Assembly: GCA_024362935.1 (NCBI GenBank)
Contig: JANCRA010000176.1
Coordinates: 62,001 to 126,000 of the forward strand
Source of the DNA: Setophaga petechia
Lineage: Eukaryota; Chordata; Aves; Passeriformes; Parulidae
Reading direction: 5' to 3'
DNA: 64,000 bases
The notes beneath the pieces were generated by a model. It searched no databases. It worked only from the letters and a program-made list of their open reading frames with translations, and was not told where the DNA came from. Shown here piece after piece: positions 12,330 through 24,380 of this stretch (position 1 is its first letter; each line of letters opens with the position of its first letter). A program made the position numbers and the translations under genes.

Positions 12330-14655
12330 CGTGCGGCCACCACCGGCGACTTCTTGCCGGGATCCAGGGTGGAGCCGGCCGGTTCCTCGCCCAAGGAGCG
12401 CGTGTCCTTGTTGAGCTGCTGGAGGCGGGAGCTCAGCTCGCTGATCACAGTTGGTTTGTCCTCTTCGGCCCCGTGGCCGGGCCTGCTCTCCATGGGGTCC
12501 CCCCATAGCTTGGACCTTCTCTGAAAGAGGTAGCGTGGCCGGGCCGCGCTGGTGGCCGCCAGCGTGGCCGCGTGGTGCTGGGAGATGAGCTCGCTGTCCG
12601 AAGACTGCTTCAAAAGTGGGTCCCTGAAAGTAACCGGCCCCTTGCTGAGCTGGGACTTGAGTTTGGGCTTTGGAGGCACTGGTGGCTTCTCGAGTAGAAA
12701 AGTTTGGCCGTCGGCGAAGGACGTGTAGGTGTCGGTGGGCTCGCCGCTCTCCGAGGACAGCGTGGACATGCTGGAGACCGTGGAGATGGTGCTCGTGGTC
12801 TCCAGGTGGTGGTCGCTGGAGCTCCTGGTGTCCACCTCTTCCACTCCCGAGTCCGCCGCCGACTCCGGGGCCGCGGGGGCGTCCGAGGGCTTCCCTGAGG
12901 GTGTCGCGCCGGGGGGAGAAGGTGCTACTGCTGCCGCTGGCAGGGACGGCGTGCCGGGCGCGGCCAGGTGGCTCACGGGGGTGCCGGGGGTGGTCACCAG
13001 GACCCCGTTGGCGAATTCGTCCGGGGGCGGCACCAGCCCGATCTTGGCCAGCTCCTCGCGGGTCTCCTCGTCGCTGGAGGACAGCTGGGCGGGCGGGAGG
13101 GTCACCGTGTAGGGCTCCACCTCCTCCTCCGAGCTGCCCTGGCCCAGCGCCTTCTCCGAGGCTGGGCTGGCTGGCGGCTTCCCCACGGGGCTGGGCTGGG
13201 GCTCGGGCTTGGGGGACTCGGCCGGCTCAGCACAGACCTCGGGCACGGCCGGGCTCTCCTCCTTGATCTCCAGGCCTATCTCGTCTTGACCATTACTGGT
13301 GGCGTGGACCATGATGAGGCCGGCGGTCTTCTGCTGCGACGTGTCCACGATGCTGATGATCATGGACTTCTTGTCCTCGGGTTTCTTCTCCTCCTTGCCC
13401 GGCGTCTCCGCTCGCACCTCGGGCTCCTTCCGCAGGGTGGTCGGAGTCCCCCAGGGGCTCTTGGTGGGGGTCAGAGCGCCGGCGTCGGCCGCCATCACCG
13501 CCTTCCCTCCGGGGGAGTAGGCGGGGGACACCAAGCTCTCCAGGTCCCCCCTGTCCGGTTCTTTGGTTTGGATGTCCACAAACAGGGGCGCGGCTCTGTC
13601 CGAGTCGGGGCTGTGGATCGGGGTGGGCGACCGGGATGGGACTTGAGTGGACAGCGCCCGTTCCCTTGCGGCCAGCGCCAGCGCCAGGGGCGAGTTGGGA
13701 TCCAGGGGCTTTCCCGTCAGGGGGTGGATGAAGGTCGAGGAGGAGCTGCTGATTAATGGCTTTAAAGCTGACACGGGGGACGGCAGGAGGACATCCCGGC
13801 TGCCCAGGAGCCGCTCGTCGATGGAGCGCGACTGCTGCAGCGACGGCATCTCGCTGCCGCCCGGCGCCGGCCCCTCGATGGCTCCCACCGACAGGAACAC
13901 CGTGGATTTCCTCCTCTCGTCCAGCCGCCGGTCCCGGTCCTTCATGACGCCGGCGGCGATGGCGGTGGCGAAGGGGAGGCCGGCGGCTTCCACCTGAGCG
14001 ATGCCGGGGTGGTGCTGGTAGTCCAGGCGGTGGCTCCGGCGCGTGGGCGACGGCTCCCGGGAGGAGTAGCCGCCGGTGATGGCCAAGGCCGCCCGCTCCT
14101 GGGCGTCCTCCACCTGGAGCTGCTTCACCAGGGGGCTCTTCTTCCTCTGCGGCTTGGTGGGGGCGAAGAGGCTCACGTTGAACTGGCCCATGTTGGCGTA
14201 GGGGTTGTCGATGACCCGGCCCTTCCTCTTGAGCTTCTCCGGGGGCGTCACCGCCGGGCCGGGCCGCGGGATCTCGGTGGGTTCCACGGGGAGGTGGGAG
14301 GAATCCTGGAGGATTATCATGGAGCGGGCCCTCTTCTGCCGCTCAGGGTAGGGCATGGAGCCCCTGGCCTGGTCGTACATCTCGGCCGCGCTCAGCACCT
14401 GCGGCAGCCCGTGCAGCTTGGCCTCTATGCCCGGCTTAAAGCTGGACCTGATGGTGTCGTAGGCCCGGCCCGGCGGCGGAGGGGGCGAGAAGGATGGAGG
14501 GGGGCCGGTGTCGAAGTAATAGGGGGAGGGGGGCGGGGGAGGGGCGGTCTGAGGGGGAGGGGGGATCCCGTGGCCTTCCCGGACCGTGTCCGTCATGGAG
14601 GTGCTCCGCGGGAACTTCCCGTCCAGCAGGGACGCCGCCAGCTTCTCGTCTTCCC
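12330..14655 (-). CDS. SHANK3: SHANK3 large proline-rich exon (equivalent of human exon 21)
   Basis: This 2,326-bp exon encodes about 775 residues of the linker between PDZ and SAM. It starts after an AG acceptor (14656-14657), completing a Gly codon to read GEDEKLAASLLDGKFPRSTS. It then has a polyproline run ending in PPPPPGRAYDTIRSSFKPG, the block YPERQKRARSMIILQDS, KPQRKKSPLVKQLQVEDAQE, RRKSTVFLSVGAIEG and SIDERLLG. The Homer EVH1-binding motif is PPPDEF (13013-13030; PPPEEF in mammals). The cortactin SH3-binding motif KPPVPPKPK is at 12662-12688. Ser/Thr-rich text around ETTSTISTVSSMSTLSSES lies between them. The exon ends AAR with a split Arg codon and a GTAAGA donor (12324-12329). If the donor is not used, the next codon is TAA. 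Partners are from family knowledge; the motifs are seen directly. Confidence 0.97.
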
Positions 14656-15990
14656 CTGGAAAACAAGGAAAACGGGGGAGTTGGGGATGAGTTTCTGGTG
14701 TCCGGATGGAAAATTAGAGAAAGAGTGGAGTCAGGGAGGAGTTCCCCATCTTCCACCTGGAAAACAAGGAGAACTGAAGTCAGGGAGGAGTTTTTTGTCT
14801 CCACCTGGAAAACAAGGAGAACTAAAGTCAGGGAGGAGTTTTTTGTCTCCACCTGGAAAACAAGGGAAACAGTGGAGTCAGGGATGAGTTTCTGGTCTCT
14901 GGCTGGAAAACGAGGAAAAGAGTGGAACCAGGGAGAAGTTTCCCATCTTCCACCCGGAAAACAAGGAGAATTAAAGTCAGGGATGAGTTTTTTGTCTCCA
15001 CCTGCAAAACAAGGGAAACAGTGGAATCAGGGATGAGTTTCTGGTCTCCAGCTGGAAAACGAGAAGTTAAGTCAGGGAAGGAGTTCCTCGTCTTCCCCTG
15101 GAAGAAGGAAAAGAACAAAGTCAGGGATGAATTTTTTGGAAAACAAGGAGAGACCTGGAGTCAAGGAGAAGCTTCACATCTCCACACGGAAAACAAGGAA
15201 AAGAGCAAAGTCAGGGCTGAGTTTCTGGTCTCTGGCTGGAAAACGAGAAAAAGAGTGGAGTCAGGGAGGAGTTCCCCATCTTCCACCTGGAAAACAAGAA
15301 GAATTAAAGTCAGGGATGAGTTTTTTGTCTCCACCTGGAAAACAAGGGAAACAATGAAATCAGGGATGAGTTTCTTGTCTTCCCAAGGAAAACAGGGGAG
15401 TCAGGGATGAGTTTCTCGTCTCCACCTGGAAAATTAGGATAGAAGTGAAGTCAGGGGTGAATTTGTTCTCTCTGTGTGTAAAACAAGGAAAAGAGCAAAG
15501 CCAGGGATGAGTTCCTTCTCTCCACTTGGAAAACCAGGAGAGAAATTGAGTCAGGGATTAATTTGTTTTCTCCACATGGAAAACAAGGAAAAGAGTGGAG
15601 TTTGGGATGAGTTTCTGGTCTCCAGCTGGGAAACAAGGAAAGGAGTGGAGTCAGGGAGATGTTTCCCATCTTCCACCCAGAAAACAAGGAGAAAAACGGA
15701 ATCAGGGATGAGTTTCAGGTCTGCACATGGAAAAAAAGGAAAAGAGTAAAGTCAGGGATGAGTTTCTCATCTTCCACCTGGAAACCAAGGAAAACTATGG
15801 AATCTAGGATGAATTTATTGTCTTCCCAAGAAAAACAAGGAGAGAGGTAAAGTCAGGGATGAATTTGTTGTCTCTGGAAAATAAGGAAAAGAGTGGAGTC
15901 AGGGAAAAGTTTCTCATCTTCCCCTGGAAAGCAAGGAAAATAAGGGAACCAGGGATGAGTTTCTTGTCTCCACCTGGAAAACGAGGAGAG
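14641..15990. repeat. 48-bp minisatellite containing copies of the big exon's splice acceptor
   Basis: About 25 copies of a roughly 48-bp unit begin at the acceptor of the big exon. On the gene strand each unit carries a pyrimidine tract ending in ccttgttttccag, as at the true acceptor. The bases at 14645-14659, which cross the exon boundary, recur identically at 15087-15101 and nearly so at about 15914. The array thus appears to have grown from the exon-intron junction. Confidence 0.85.
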
Positions 15991-17540
15991 CAGTGAAGAG
16001 GACATTCCCATAGAATTCCCAGAGTGGGACAAACTGGGAAGTGACTGCGGTTGTTCCTCCCACCCCACTTTGCTCCTGAGACTTTTCTTCTGTCTAAGCC
16101 TCACCGGAAAAAGCTTGGAGCAACTTCCAGTGGAAGCTCTGAGACTGGAGGAACCAGCCAGAATTCCCAGGAAAGCCATGGATCCCCCCAAATCCCTGGA
16201 AGTGCCCAAGGCCAGGTTGGACACGCTGGGATAGTGGAAGCCATCCCATGGAAAGGCTGGGAATGGGATGAGCTTTGAGCTCACCCCGATGCCAACCATC
16301 CCACGATTCCTTGACAGCCTCCCCACAGCCACATTCCCGTGGGATCAGCTCCCCCGGGAGCTGTTCCCACCCCTTTCCCGAGCAGCTCCGGTGACGGAAG
16401 CGCCGCCACCGCCAACGTGCCAGACATCCGAGTGCCACCGGCACGGGCGCGGCTCCCGTCACACTTCCCGCTTTCCGAGGGGTGACATCTGTTCCCGAGT
16501 GCCAGACTGAGTGAGCCCGGCAGGAATTCCTGCTTTTTTCAGGGAATACTCGCAGACACTGCGAGGATTTGCATGGAAAAGCAGGAACAAACCAGGGGTG
16601 GATTGGGATGATTTCAGGGCCTTCCCAAGCCGAGCCATTCCCTGATCCTAAAATCCGTTCACGCCACAATTCCCTCCCTCCATTCCCAGCTCCAGCCTCA
16701 TTTCCAAGCCTGGATCCGCCGTGCTCACCTGTCCTTAGGGAAAATTCCTCCTTCCCAATCCCTCCTCCGCTCTTCCCAAGCTTTCAAACGGCTCCGGAAA
16801 GGATTTGGGCTTTTTTTATTTCTGGCCTCTGGAGCGAATTTTCCTTTATGGGAAATGCTCTTCCAGTGGCACTGAGAGGCTCCGGCAGCTCCGCCCGGAA
16901 TCCGTCAGCGATTCCACCCGAGGCAGAATCCAATGGGGACAAAAGGGAGGAATTTGGCACTGAAATTCCATCCCATGCTGTTGGTCGTGCTGGAAACTGG
17001 GCTATTTTTGGGGATTGGGGATGTGCCGTGGGAATAAAGAACCGGCAGCACGGAACGGGTTCAAAGGGAGCCTGGACAAAGCCATGGAAAATGTGCCTTT
17101 CCCAAGCTTTTTGAAATCCCGGAGCCGAGACCAGCAGGGGGAATTTGGGAGAATGATCCCGTCCTTGCCCTTTTTTCCTTGGGAATCTGGGAACCTGCAC
17201 TAGATGGAGCCGTGGAATGTTCTGGGAGCAGCAGGAAGATCCCAAAATAAACCCCAGTCCTGCCTTTCTGAGATTTATAGGAATAGCTGGGAGGTGACAC
17301 AGGGATATTTGGGAAGCTCTGAGCACCATCCCTGGGCCTGGAATGTCCCAGGACACGGAATAGGGGAGCTTGTCCTGGGAATGTGGTGTCCAGCCTGGCA
17401 GGAAATCCAGTGGGAAAGCAGGATTTTCCCTCTGGAATGTCCTGGGAATGGCTGCTGGATCAGGGGCGACACGAGGACATCCAATCCTTGGATCCAGTCC
17501 TTGGATCCAGCTCTCCTCCATTTTCCCCTAAATGAGGAGG
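15991..17540. other. Intron with a CR1 fragment, otherwise unclassified
   Basis: Non-repetitive DNA. About 16180-16290 matches the CR1 3' region in plus orientation (cccaaggccaggttggacac and following). A CpG cluster lies at 16380-16510. No exon seen. Confidence 0.45.
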
Positions 17541-17544
17541 GGAC

Positions 17545-18560
17545 ACTATGGAAAACCACATCCAGGGAATTGTCATTTTCAAGGAATACTATGGAAAACA
17601 GGGATTTTGGAAAATACTATGGAAACCAGGAATTGCCAAGGGCAGGGACACTATGGAAAATCACATCCCAGGAACTGACAAAGGTAGGAAATACTATGGA
17701 AAACCAAATCCAAGGAATTGTCAAATGCAGGGAATATCATGGAAAAACCACATCCCAGGAATTGTCATGTTCAGGGAATACTATGGAAAACCACATCCCA
17801 GGAATTGCCACATTCAGGGAATGCTATGGAAAACCAAATCCAAGGAATTGTCAGATGTAGGGAATGCTATGGAAAACCACATCCAAGGAATTGCCAAATA
17901 CAGGGAATACCAGGGGAAAACCACATCCAAGGAGTTGCCATGTTCAGGGAAAATGGCAGAAAACCAAATCCAAGGAATTGCCAAATGCAGGGAATACTGG
18001 GGAAAAACCACATTCCAGGAACTGCCACGTTCAGGGAATACTACGGAAAACCACACACCAGGAATTGCCACATTCAGGGAATACTATGGAAAACCAAATC
18101 CAAGGAATTGTCAGATGTAGGGAATGCTATGGAAACCCACATCCAAGGAACTGCCAAATACAGGGAATACCAGGGGAAAACCACATCCAAGGAACTGCCA
18201 CGTTCAGGGAATACTTTTGAAAACCAAATCCCAGGAATTGCCAAGTGAAAGGGACTCAGGAAAACCACATTCCACGAATTGCCAAAGATAAGGAACACTA
18301 TGGAAAAGCAAATCCAAGGAATTGCCAGAGGTAAGGAACACTATGGAAAACCAAATCCAAGGAATTGCCAAAGGCAGGGAATACCATGGAAAACAACACC
18401 CAAGGAATTGTGAAGGGCAGGGAGCACCATGGAAAATCACATCCACGGGCAGGGAATGCTCTGGAAAACCACATCCAAGGAATTGCCAAATGCAGGGAAC
18501 ACCATGGAAAACTACATCCAAGGAATTGCCAAGTGGAAGGGACACTAAGGAACAGCACAT
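17545..18560. repeat. Minisatellite, 43-bp unit
   Basis: About 23 copies of a 43-bp unit made of ggaattgccacattcaggga followed by atactatggaaaaccacatc and a few bases. Copies with gaaaaccaaatccaagg alternate with gaaaaccacatcccagg, so there is a higher-order pattern. Confidence 0.9.
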
Positions 18561-18884
18561 CCCAGAAATTTCTGTTCATTCCCACCCAGCATTCCAGGCC
18601 AGGGGATCGTTCCCAGATCATCCCTCGGTTTTCCAGCCATTCCCAGGAGGAGCAGCTGAGTCACCTTGGGTGTCACCTCTGCAGTGGCTCTGCTCCCAGA
18701 TCCTGGAACTGCTCCCTGGATCTGAGCAGGGTTCCTTGGAAAAGGGAGCTCGGAGCCACCATGGAATGGGGGAGGAACCATTGGAGATGACGTTGGGAAT
18801 GTTCCTCAGGGATGTGCTTGGCTGGATTGGGAATATCTCCAGGGAAGGAGATTCCACAGCCTCCAGAGTCCCGGTGTTCTTCCC

Positions 18885-19130
18885 ATGGAAAAATCATGGA
18901 ATGGTTTGGGTGGGAAGGACCTCAAATCCCATCCCAATCCCATCCCATTCCATGGGCAGGGACATCTCCCACAGGCCCAGGTTGCTCCAGCCTTTCCTTG
19001 GACATTCCAGGGATGCAGGGGCAGCCCCAGCTGCTCTAGCAATTCCAGCCCAGCCAGGAATTCCTCATTGCCAAGATCCCATCCATGGCTGCCCTCTGGC
19101 ACTGGGAGCCATTCCTGGAGTTCCTACAGG
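18885..19130 (-). mobile_element. CR1 LINE 3' fragment
   Basis: The plus strand reads as the complement of a CR1 3' end: aatcatggaatggtttgggt, ggaaggacctcaaatccc, gggcagggacatctccca, and further on ccagctgctctagcaattcc. CR1 copies are usually 5'-truncated, as here; no reverse transcriptase is present. Confidence 0.8.
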
Positions 19131-19331
19131 TCCAGGAAGGTCACAGTTGGGTCACCCTCGATTTTTCTCCTTTTTCCCTTCTCTAGGCTGGACAATCCAA
19201 ATTTTCCTTGGATCATCCTGGTTCCTCCTCTGGACTTGCTCCAACAATTCCATGTCCTGTCCCTTCCTCATCTTCCCATCCCTCCAGGATCTGCTCCAGG
19301 AGCTCCCTTTTGTCTTGAGGATCCCAGACCT

Positions 19332-19482
19332 GGATCCAGCACTCCCTGTCCTGCTGGGAATGCTCTTCCCAATCCATCCCTGGATCCAGCACTCCCTGTC
19401 CTGCTGGGAATGCTCTTCCCAAGCCATCCCTGGATCCAGCACTCCCTGTCCTGACGGGAATGCTCTTCCCAATCCATCCCAA
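19332..19482. repeat. 50-bp direct repeat, three copies
   Basis: The phrases tggatccagcactccctgtc and ctgctgggaatgctcttccc repeat with exact 50-bp spacing three times, with few differences, indicating a recent event. Confidence 0.85.
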
Positions 19483-20780
19483 GATCCCACTGGTCTCAGG
19501 GACAAAATTTTCCAGCAGGTCCTTCTCCACCGAGCTGCTCCCAGCGGATCCTTTGGAATTCCAGTGGAGTTGCTGGGTTCAGGGAAGGTTTTTCCCAAAT
19601 TCCAGGGCTGTTGTTGCCTCCTCCTGCCCAAGTCCTCCCCCCATCCCGGCTGCTGCAGCCAAATTCCTACAGAACCTCGGGAGAGGAGGGAATTCCTCCC
19701 AGGAATTTCAAGGAGCATGGAAAAGCAGGATCTGTTTATTCCCAGCATGGATGCTCCAGAGCCAAGCTTTATTTTCTTTTCATGGAATCCTGCCTGGGAA
19801 TCTCCAGAGGGGAACAAAAGCCTCCAATGATCCCCTGGGAGCAGCCTGGAATGCTGGGGGCTGGATCAGGTGTGGAATTTTGGGATTGGGCTCCATCCCT
19901 GCAGCACCTGGAGCTCTGGACATGCTGCTGGAATTCCCAAGGGAATTTGTCCTTGGAAAAGATGCCTAAAGGATCCTCAAAGATCCCTAAAAGGGAGCAG
20001 ATCCAGAACATCCGGTTCTGGGACAGAATTCCCAGAGAAACTGTGGTTGCCTCTGAATCCTGGGAAGTGTCCAAGGCCAGGTTGGAGAAATCTGGGATGT
20101 GGGATGTGTCCCTGCCCATGGAAGGGGTGGGAATGGGATGGGATTAAGGTCCTCAAACCATTCCAGGATTCCACGATTCACCCCTGGATCTCAATCCCTG
20201 TTTGCTGTGTCCCAGGAAAGCACAGTGCGTCCAAGCCCTCCTGGTGAATCCGGAATTCTGGGAGCTGCTGCAGGCTCTCAGGAGGGATGGGAGAAAAGTG
20301 GGAATATCCTCTGGGAAAAGTCCCAAAAGTCCTCCCGTTCCCAGGAATTTTTAACCCCAGATCAAGCCATTCCTTTGCTGTTTTCCATGGAATTCTGCTC
20401 CCCTCAAACCCCACCTGGGGCCACGGGAGCCTCCCGTGCTTCCCACGGAACACTGGGACATCAGATTCCGGAGCCTGGGAATAAAGAGCTGGAATCCAAA
20501 CAGAGCCACCAGCAAGGACCAGCAAGGACCATCTCTCAGCATTCCCTGGAATGGGAATGGTGCTCCCAGTGTAGCCTGGCAACCCCCGGAGCCATTCCTG
20601 GTGCGCTCCGTGGAATGAATCTCCAAGGAAAACACAAAGCCTCGCCACGAAAGCTCCCGGGCCGTTGCCATAACAGCCCAAATCCCTGGAAAACCTCATT
20701 CCATGCATTTCTTAGGGATGGATAAAGCTGGGATGAGGGAGTGAATCCCCAAAAAATACCTGGAGCAGGAGGGTGCAAAT
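19483..20780. other. Intron with a CR1 fragment, otherwise unclassified
   Basis: About 20040-20185 is a CR1 3' fragment in plus orientation (gtgtccaaggccaggttgga ... ggtcctcaaaccattcca). The rest is non-repetitive with no exon or RNA gene recognised. Two minus-strand AATAAA words occur near 19733-19775. Confidence 0.5.
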
Positions 20781-20799
20781 ACTGGAGTGGGAAGGGGGA

Positions 20800-21262
20800 A
20801 GGAATCTGCATCCTCTGGAGCCCAGGAACGGGAATTTCAATCCTCTAGAATTCCATCCTCTGGAGCCCAGGGATGGGAATTTCCAATTTTTGGTGTCCAG
20901 GAAAGGGAATCCCCATCCTTTGGTATCCATGGTTGGGAATGTCCATCGTCTGGAGCCCAGGGATGGGATTATTTGTCCTATGGTATCCAAGGATGGGAAT
21001 TTCCATCCTTTGGAGCCCAGGGTTGGGAATCTCCATCCTTTTGTGTCTAGGGATGGGAATCATCATCCTTTGGTATCCGTGGCTGGGAATCTCCATCCTG
21101 TGGGGCCCAGGGATGGGAATTTCCATCCTTTGGTGTCCAGGAAAGGGAATCTCTGTCCTGTTGTGTCCAGGGATGGGAACTTCTGCCCTGTGGCATCCAG
21201 GGATGGGAATCTCCAATTTTTGGTGTCCAGAGGTGGGAATCTCCATCCTCTGGCACCCAGGA
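20800..21262. repeat. Minisatellite, 30-bp unit, about 15 copies
   Basis: Units of ttccatcctttggagcccag plus ggatgggaat repeat with exact 30-bp spacing over long stretches. Being divisible by three, it leaves open frames on both strands that are not genes. Confidence 0.92.
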
Positions 21263-21274
21263 TTGGCCCAGGGT

Positions 21275-21430
21275 TCCCAGAGCAGCTGTGGCCGCCCCTG
21301 AATCCCTGGAAGTGACCCAGGCCAGGCTGGAGCACCCTGGGATAGCGGGAGGTGTCCCTGCCCTTGGAATGGGGTGGAATTTGGGAATCTCGAGGATCCT
21401 TCCCACCCGAACCACTCCAGGATTCCATCC
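21275..21430 (+). mobile_element. CR1 LINE 3' fragment
   Basis: Sense CR1 text: agcagctgtggccgcccctg, tggaagtgacccaggccagg, gaggtgtccctgccct, then the terminal ccttcccacccgaaccactc. Confidence 0.7.
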
Positions 21431-21729
21431 CGGGCATCGCCCTAACACCAGGACACTTCCCAGCTTCCCCCAATATTCCCGATGATCCTGAGGGGTCTCA
21501 AATCCCTCCCATCCCTCCAAAGGCAGCAGCTCCACCCTCTGGAATTGTCTCCGGGAGCCATGGCAGCTCCGCAGTCTCCGGAGTGTTTTTAACTCTGCTG
21601 CCGGAGCAGATGGCGCTGGCAGAAATCTTGGAAGTCTGACAGGAATTATCTCCCCTCCCCTTCCCCCCACTCCTTCCCTTTTTCCTCCAAATATTCCTCC
21701 CATCTCATTTTTTTAAAATTTTTTTTACA

Positions 21730-22700
21730 TTTTCCTCCCATCCTTGCTTTTTATTCAGGGACTTTTTCCAGGACTCTCTTTTGATCTTTTCTCCCACTTT
21801 TTATTCCAGTCAGCTGGGAGTTAACCACCTTTATCCTGGGAATTTTTCCCAGAATATTTTTGATTTTTTTCTCCCATTTTATTCCCAGCCAGCAAGGGGT
21901 TAACCACCTTTATCCTGGGAATTTTTCCCTGAATATTTTTGATTTTTTTCTCCCATTTTATTCCCAGCCAGCAAGGGGTTAACTACCTTTGTCCTGGGAA
22001 TTTTTCCCAGAATATTTTTGATTTTTTTCTCCCATTTTATTCCCAGTCAGCCGGGGGTTAACCACCTTTATCCTGGGAATTTTTCCCAGAATATTTTTGA
22101 TTTTTTTTCTCCCATTTTATTCCCAGCCAGCTGGGAGTTAACCACCTTTATCCTGGGAATTTTTCCCAGAATATTTTTGATTTTTTTTTCTCCCATTTTA
22201 TTCCCAGCCAGCTGAGAGTTAACCACCTTTATCCTGGGAATATTTCTCAGAATATTTTTGATTTTTTTCTCCCATTTTTTTCCCCAGCCAGCCGGGGGTT
22301 AACCCCCTTATCCCGGGATTTTTTCCTGGAATCTTTTTTCCCAGTTTTTTTCTAGCCAGCCGGGGGTTAACCACCTTTATCCTGGGAATTTTTCCTGGAA
22401 TCTTTTTGATTTTTTTCCCAGTTTTTTCCCAGCCAGCCGGGTGTTAACCACCTTATCCCGGGATTTTTTCCTGGAATCTTTTCTCCCAGTTTTCCCCCAG
22501 CCAGCCGGGGGTTAACCACCTTATCCCGGGAATTTTTCCTGGAATCTTTTCTCCCATTTTATTCCCAGCCAGCCGGGGGTTAACCACCTTTATCCTGGGA
22601 ATTTTTCCCGGAATCTTTTTGATTTTTCTCCCAGTTTTCCCCCAGCCAGCCGGGGGTTAACCACCTTTATCCCGGGAATTTTTTTCCCCCGGAATCTTTT
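21730..22700. repeat. T-rich tandem repeat, about 79-bp unit
   Basis: About 12 copies. Each has a ggttaacc-type palindrome, a T-run with tttttgatttttttctccca, and often ttttattcccagcc. On the SHANK3 strand the last phrase reads AATAAA, giving about eight poly(A) signal hexamers in the intron between the 26762-26858 exon and the big exon. Unit length is reduced towards 22,300-22,600. Confidence 0.9.
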
Positions 22701-23279
22701 TGATCTTTTCTCCCTGGGAATCTGCAGTGCTGCTGGAATACGCCAATGCCAGGGAGTATTTATTCCCAAAAAAACCCATCCGAGCGCTGCTTTTCCATCT
22801 CCTTCCTCGCCCGTGCAGGGATTTTTCCCCGGGAACCAAACGACTGCGCAGCTCCCGGCCGTGGGTGTGGAATGACAGCTCAAGGACTTCTAATTCCAGC
22901 CCCATTCCCACCCGATTCCTCCCTCTCCGCCTCTTTGCCATCCCTGTTTCCCTGGAATTCCACGGGAATGGTTCCTTCCAGGAGCTGCTTCGGGTTTGGG
23001 GTTGGGTCCCCTCCATTCCAGGGGTTGTCCCGCTGTGGGGATGGATCTGGTGCTCCCGGGTGGGATTTTTTCCCTGGATTTTATTTTTGTCAGGATGTGC
23101 TGTGGCAGCTGCAGCCATTCCTGCCTGGAGCAGGGATTCTCCCACTGGAGATGGAGATTCAAGGAATGGTTTTAATCCCTTTTTTCCAGGGGGGTTTGGC
23201 TGCACGGGTTGGGAATGTCTGGGATAACTGGGATATGATGGGGATTCTCATGGGGGTGTGAGCACAGAATTCCCACATT

Positions 23280-23730
23280 AATGAGGCTGGGAAAGAATCC
23301 CAAGGTCACCGAGTCTGAGCTGGACCCCATCCCCACCAGAGTCCTGAGTGCCACCTCCAGGAATTCCTTGGACACCTCCAGGGATGGGACTCCAAAGCTC
23401 CCTGGGCAGCCCCTGCCAAGGCCTGACCCCCTTTCCATGGAAAATGATCCCAAATATCCCCATTAGCCCAGGCTGAGGCCGCTCCCTCTTTTCCCAGGGC
23501 TCATTCCCTGGATAACCGGGATGTGCTGGGGATTCTCAAGGGGGTGTGAGCACAGAATTCCCACATTAATGAGGCTGGGAAAGAATTCCAAGGTCACCAA
23601 TCCAAGCTGGGCCCGATCCCCACCAGAGCCCCGAGTGCCACATCCAGGAATTCCATGGACACCTCCAGGGATGGGACTCCAAAGCCCCTGCCAAGGCCTG
23701 ACCCCTTTCCATGGAAAACAATCCCAAATC
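23280..23730 (-). mobile_element. Two CR1 fragments in direct repeat
   Basis: Two similar blocks (about 23265-23460 and 23555-23730) each contain acctccagggatgggactcc, cagcccctgccaaggcctga and ttccatggaaaa, the complement of the CR1 3' region. They share the same preceding text (gggattctca ... gtgtgagcacagaattccca), so the pair looks like a local duplication. Confidence 0.65.
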
Positions 23731-24017
23731 TGGGAGCTGGGCCTGCCCTGGCCCAGGCTGGGGCCGCTCCCTCTGTTCCCGGGGCTCATTCCTGCAGCAG
23801 ATCCCGATCCCCGCTGGCTCCTGGCAGGAGCTGGGCAGGGCCAGGAGGACATTCCCGACCCCTGCCCCGCTCCCAGCAGAGCTGCCCTGGCCCCCAGCCC
23901 GGGGCACATCCCACTGTGCCCGGGCTGTCCCTGCACGGGTCCCTGGGGGGCTCGGGGGCCCTTCCCGAGGCACTGCCGGCATTCCATGGGCAAGGATTCC
24001 ACAATTCCCAAATCCTG
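23720..24017. repeat. GC-rich interspersed block, copy 1 of 3
   Basis: About 300 bp from gagctgggcctgccctggcc through cagcagatcccgatccccgc to ccgaggcactgccggcattc is nearly identical to 50,580-50,860 in the same orientation, and to 46,870-47,150 in inverse orientation. I do not recognise the family. It sits beside CR1 3' ends in two of three sites. Confidence 0.8.
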
Positions 24018-24380
24018 GTGAGCTTTGGGTAGGAAGGACCTCCCAGCCCATCCACTTCCAACCCCTGGACACTTCCCACGATCCCAGGTTGCTCCAAAAC
24101 CTTTCCTTGGCCATTGCAGGGATCAGGGGCAGCCCCAGCTGCTCTGGCAATTCCAGCCCAGCCAGGAATTCCTCATTGCCAAGATCCCATCCATGGCTGC
24201 CCTCTGGCACTGGGAGCCATTCCCTGGCTGCTGTCCCTGCAGGCCTTGTCCCCAGTCCCTCTGCAGCTCTCCTGGAGCCCCTGCAGGCCTGCAATGTGCT
24301 GGAAGCTCTCCCTGGATCCTTCTTCTCTCCAGGGGAACATTCCCAGCTCTCCCAGCCTGGCTCCAGCCCTTGGACAATCC
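24018..24380 (-). mobile_element. CR1 LINE 3' fragment
   Basis: Complement of a CR1 end: gctttgggtaggaaggacct, gatcccaggttgctcc, then gcagccccagctgctctggc and aggggaacattcccagctct, the complement of the CR1 phrase around a CTGGAGAAG word. Confidence 0.8.

Noticed and set aside
11313..12508. His/Ser/Thr-rich plus-strand frames over 300 codons
   Set aside because: CAY/GTC simple sequence in three-base steps, running antisense into the real SHANK3 exon.
12330..14655. SHANK1 or SHANK2 instead of SHANK3
   Set aside because: The RARSMIILQDS, KSPLVKQLQVEDAQE, STVFLSVGAIEG and PPAQLSSSDEETREEL blocks, and the VDVEGVAWRAGL and VNGVNVVKVGHKQVVALIRQ PDZ text, fit SHANK3 as I know it and not the paralogues.
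12670..14887. Plus-strand frames opposite the big SHANK3 exon
   Set aside because: Antisense shadows of a GC-rich coding exon; the minus strand is clearly SHANK3.
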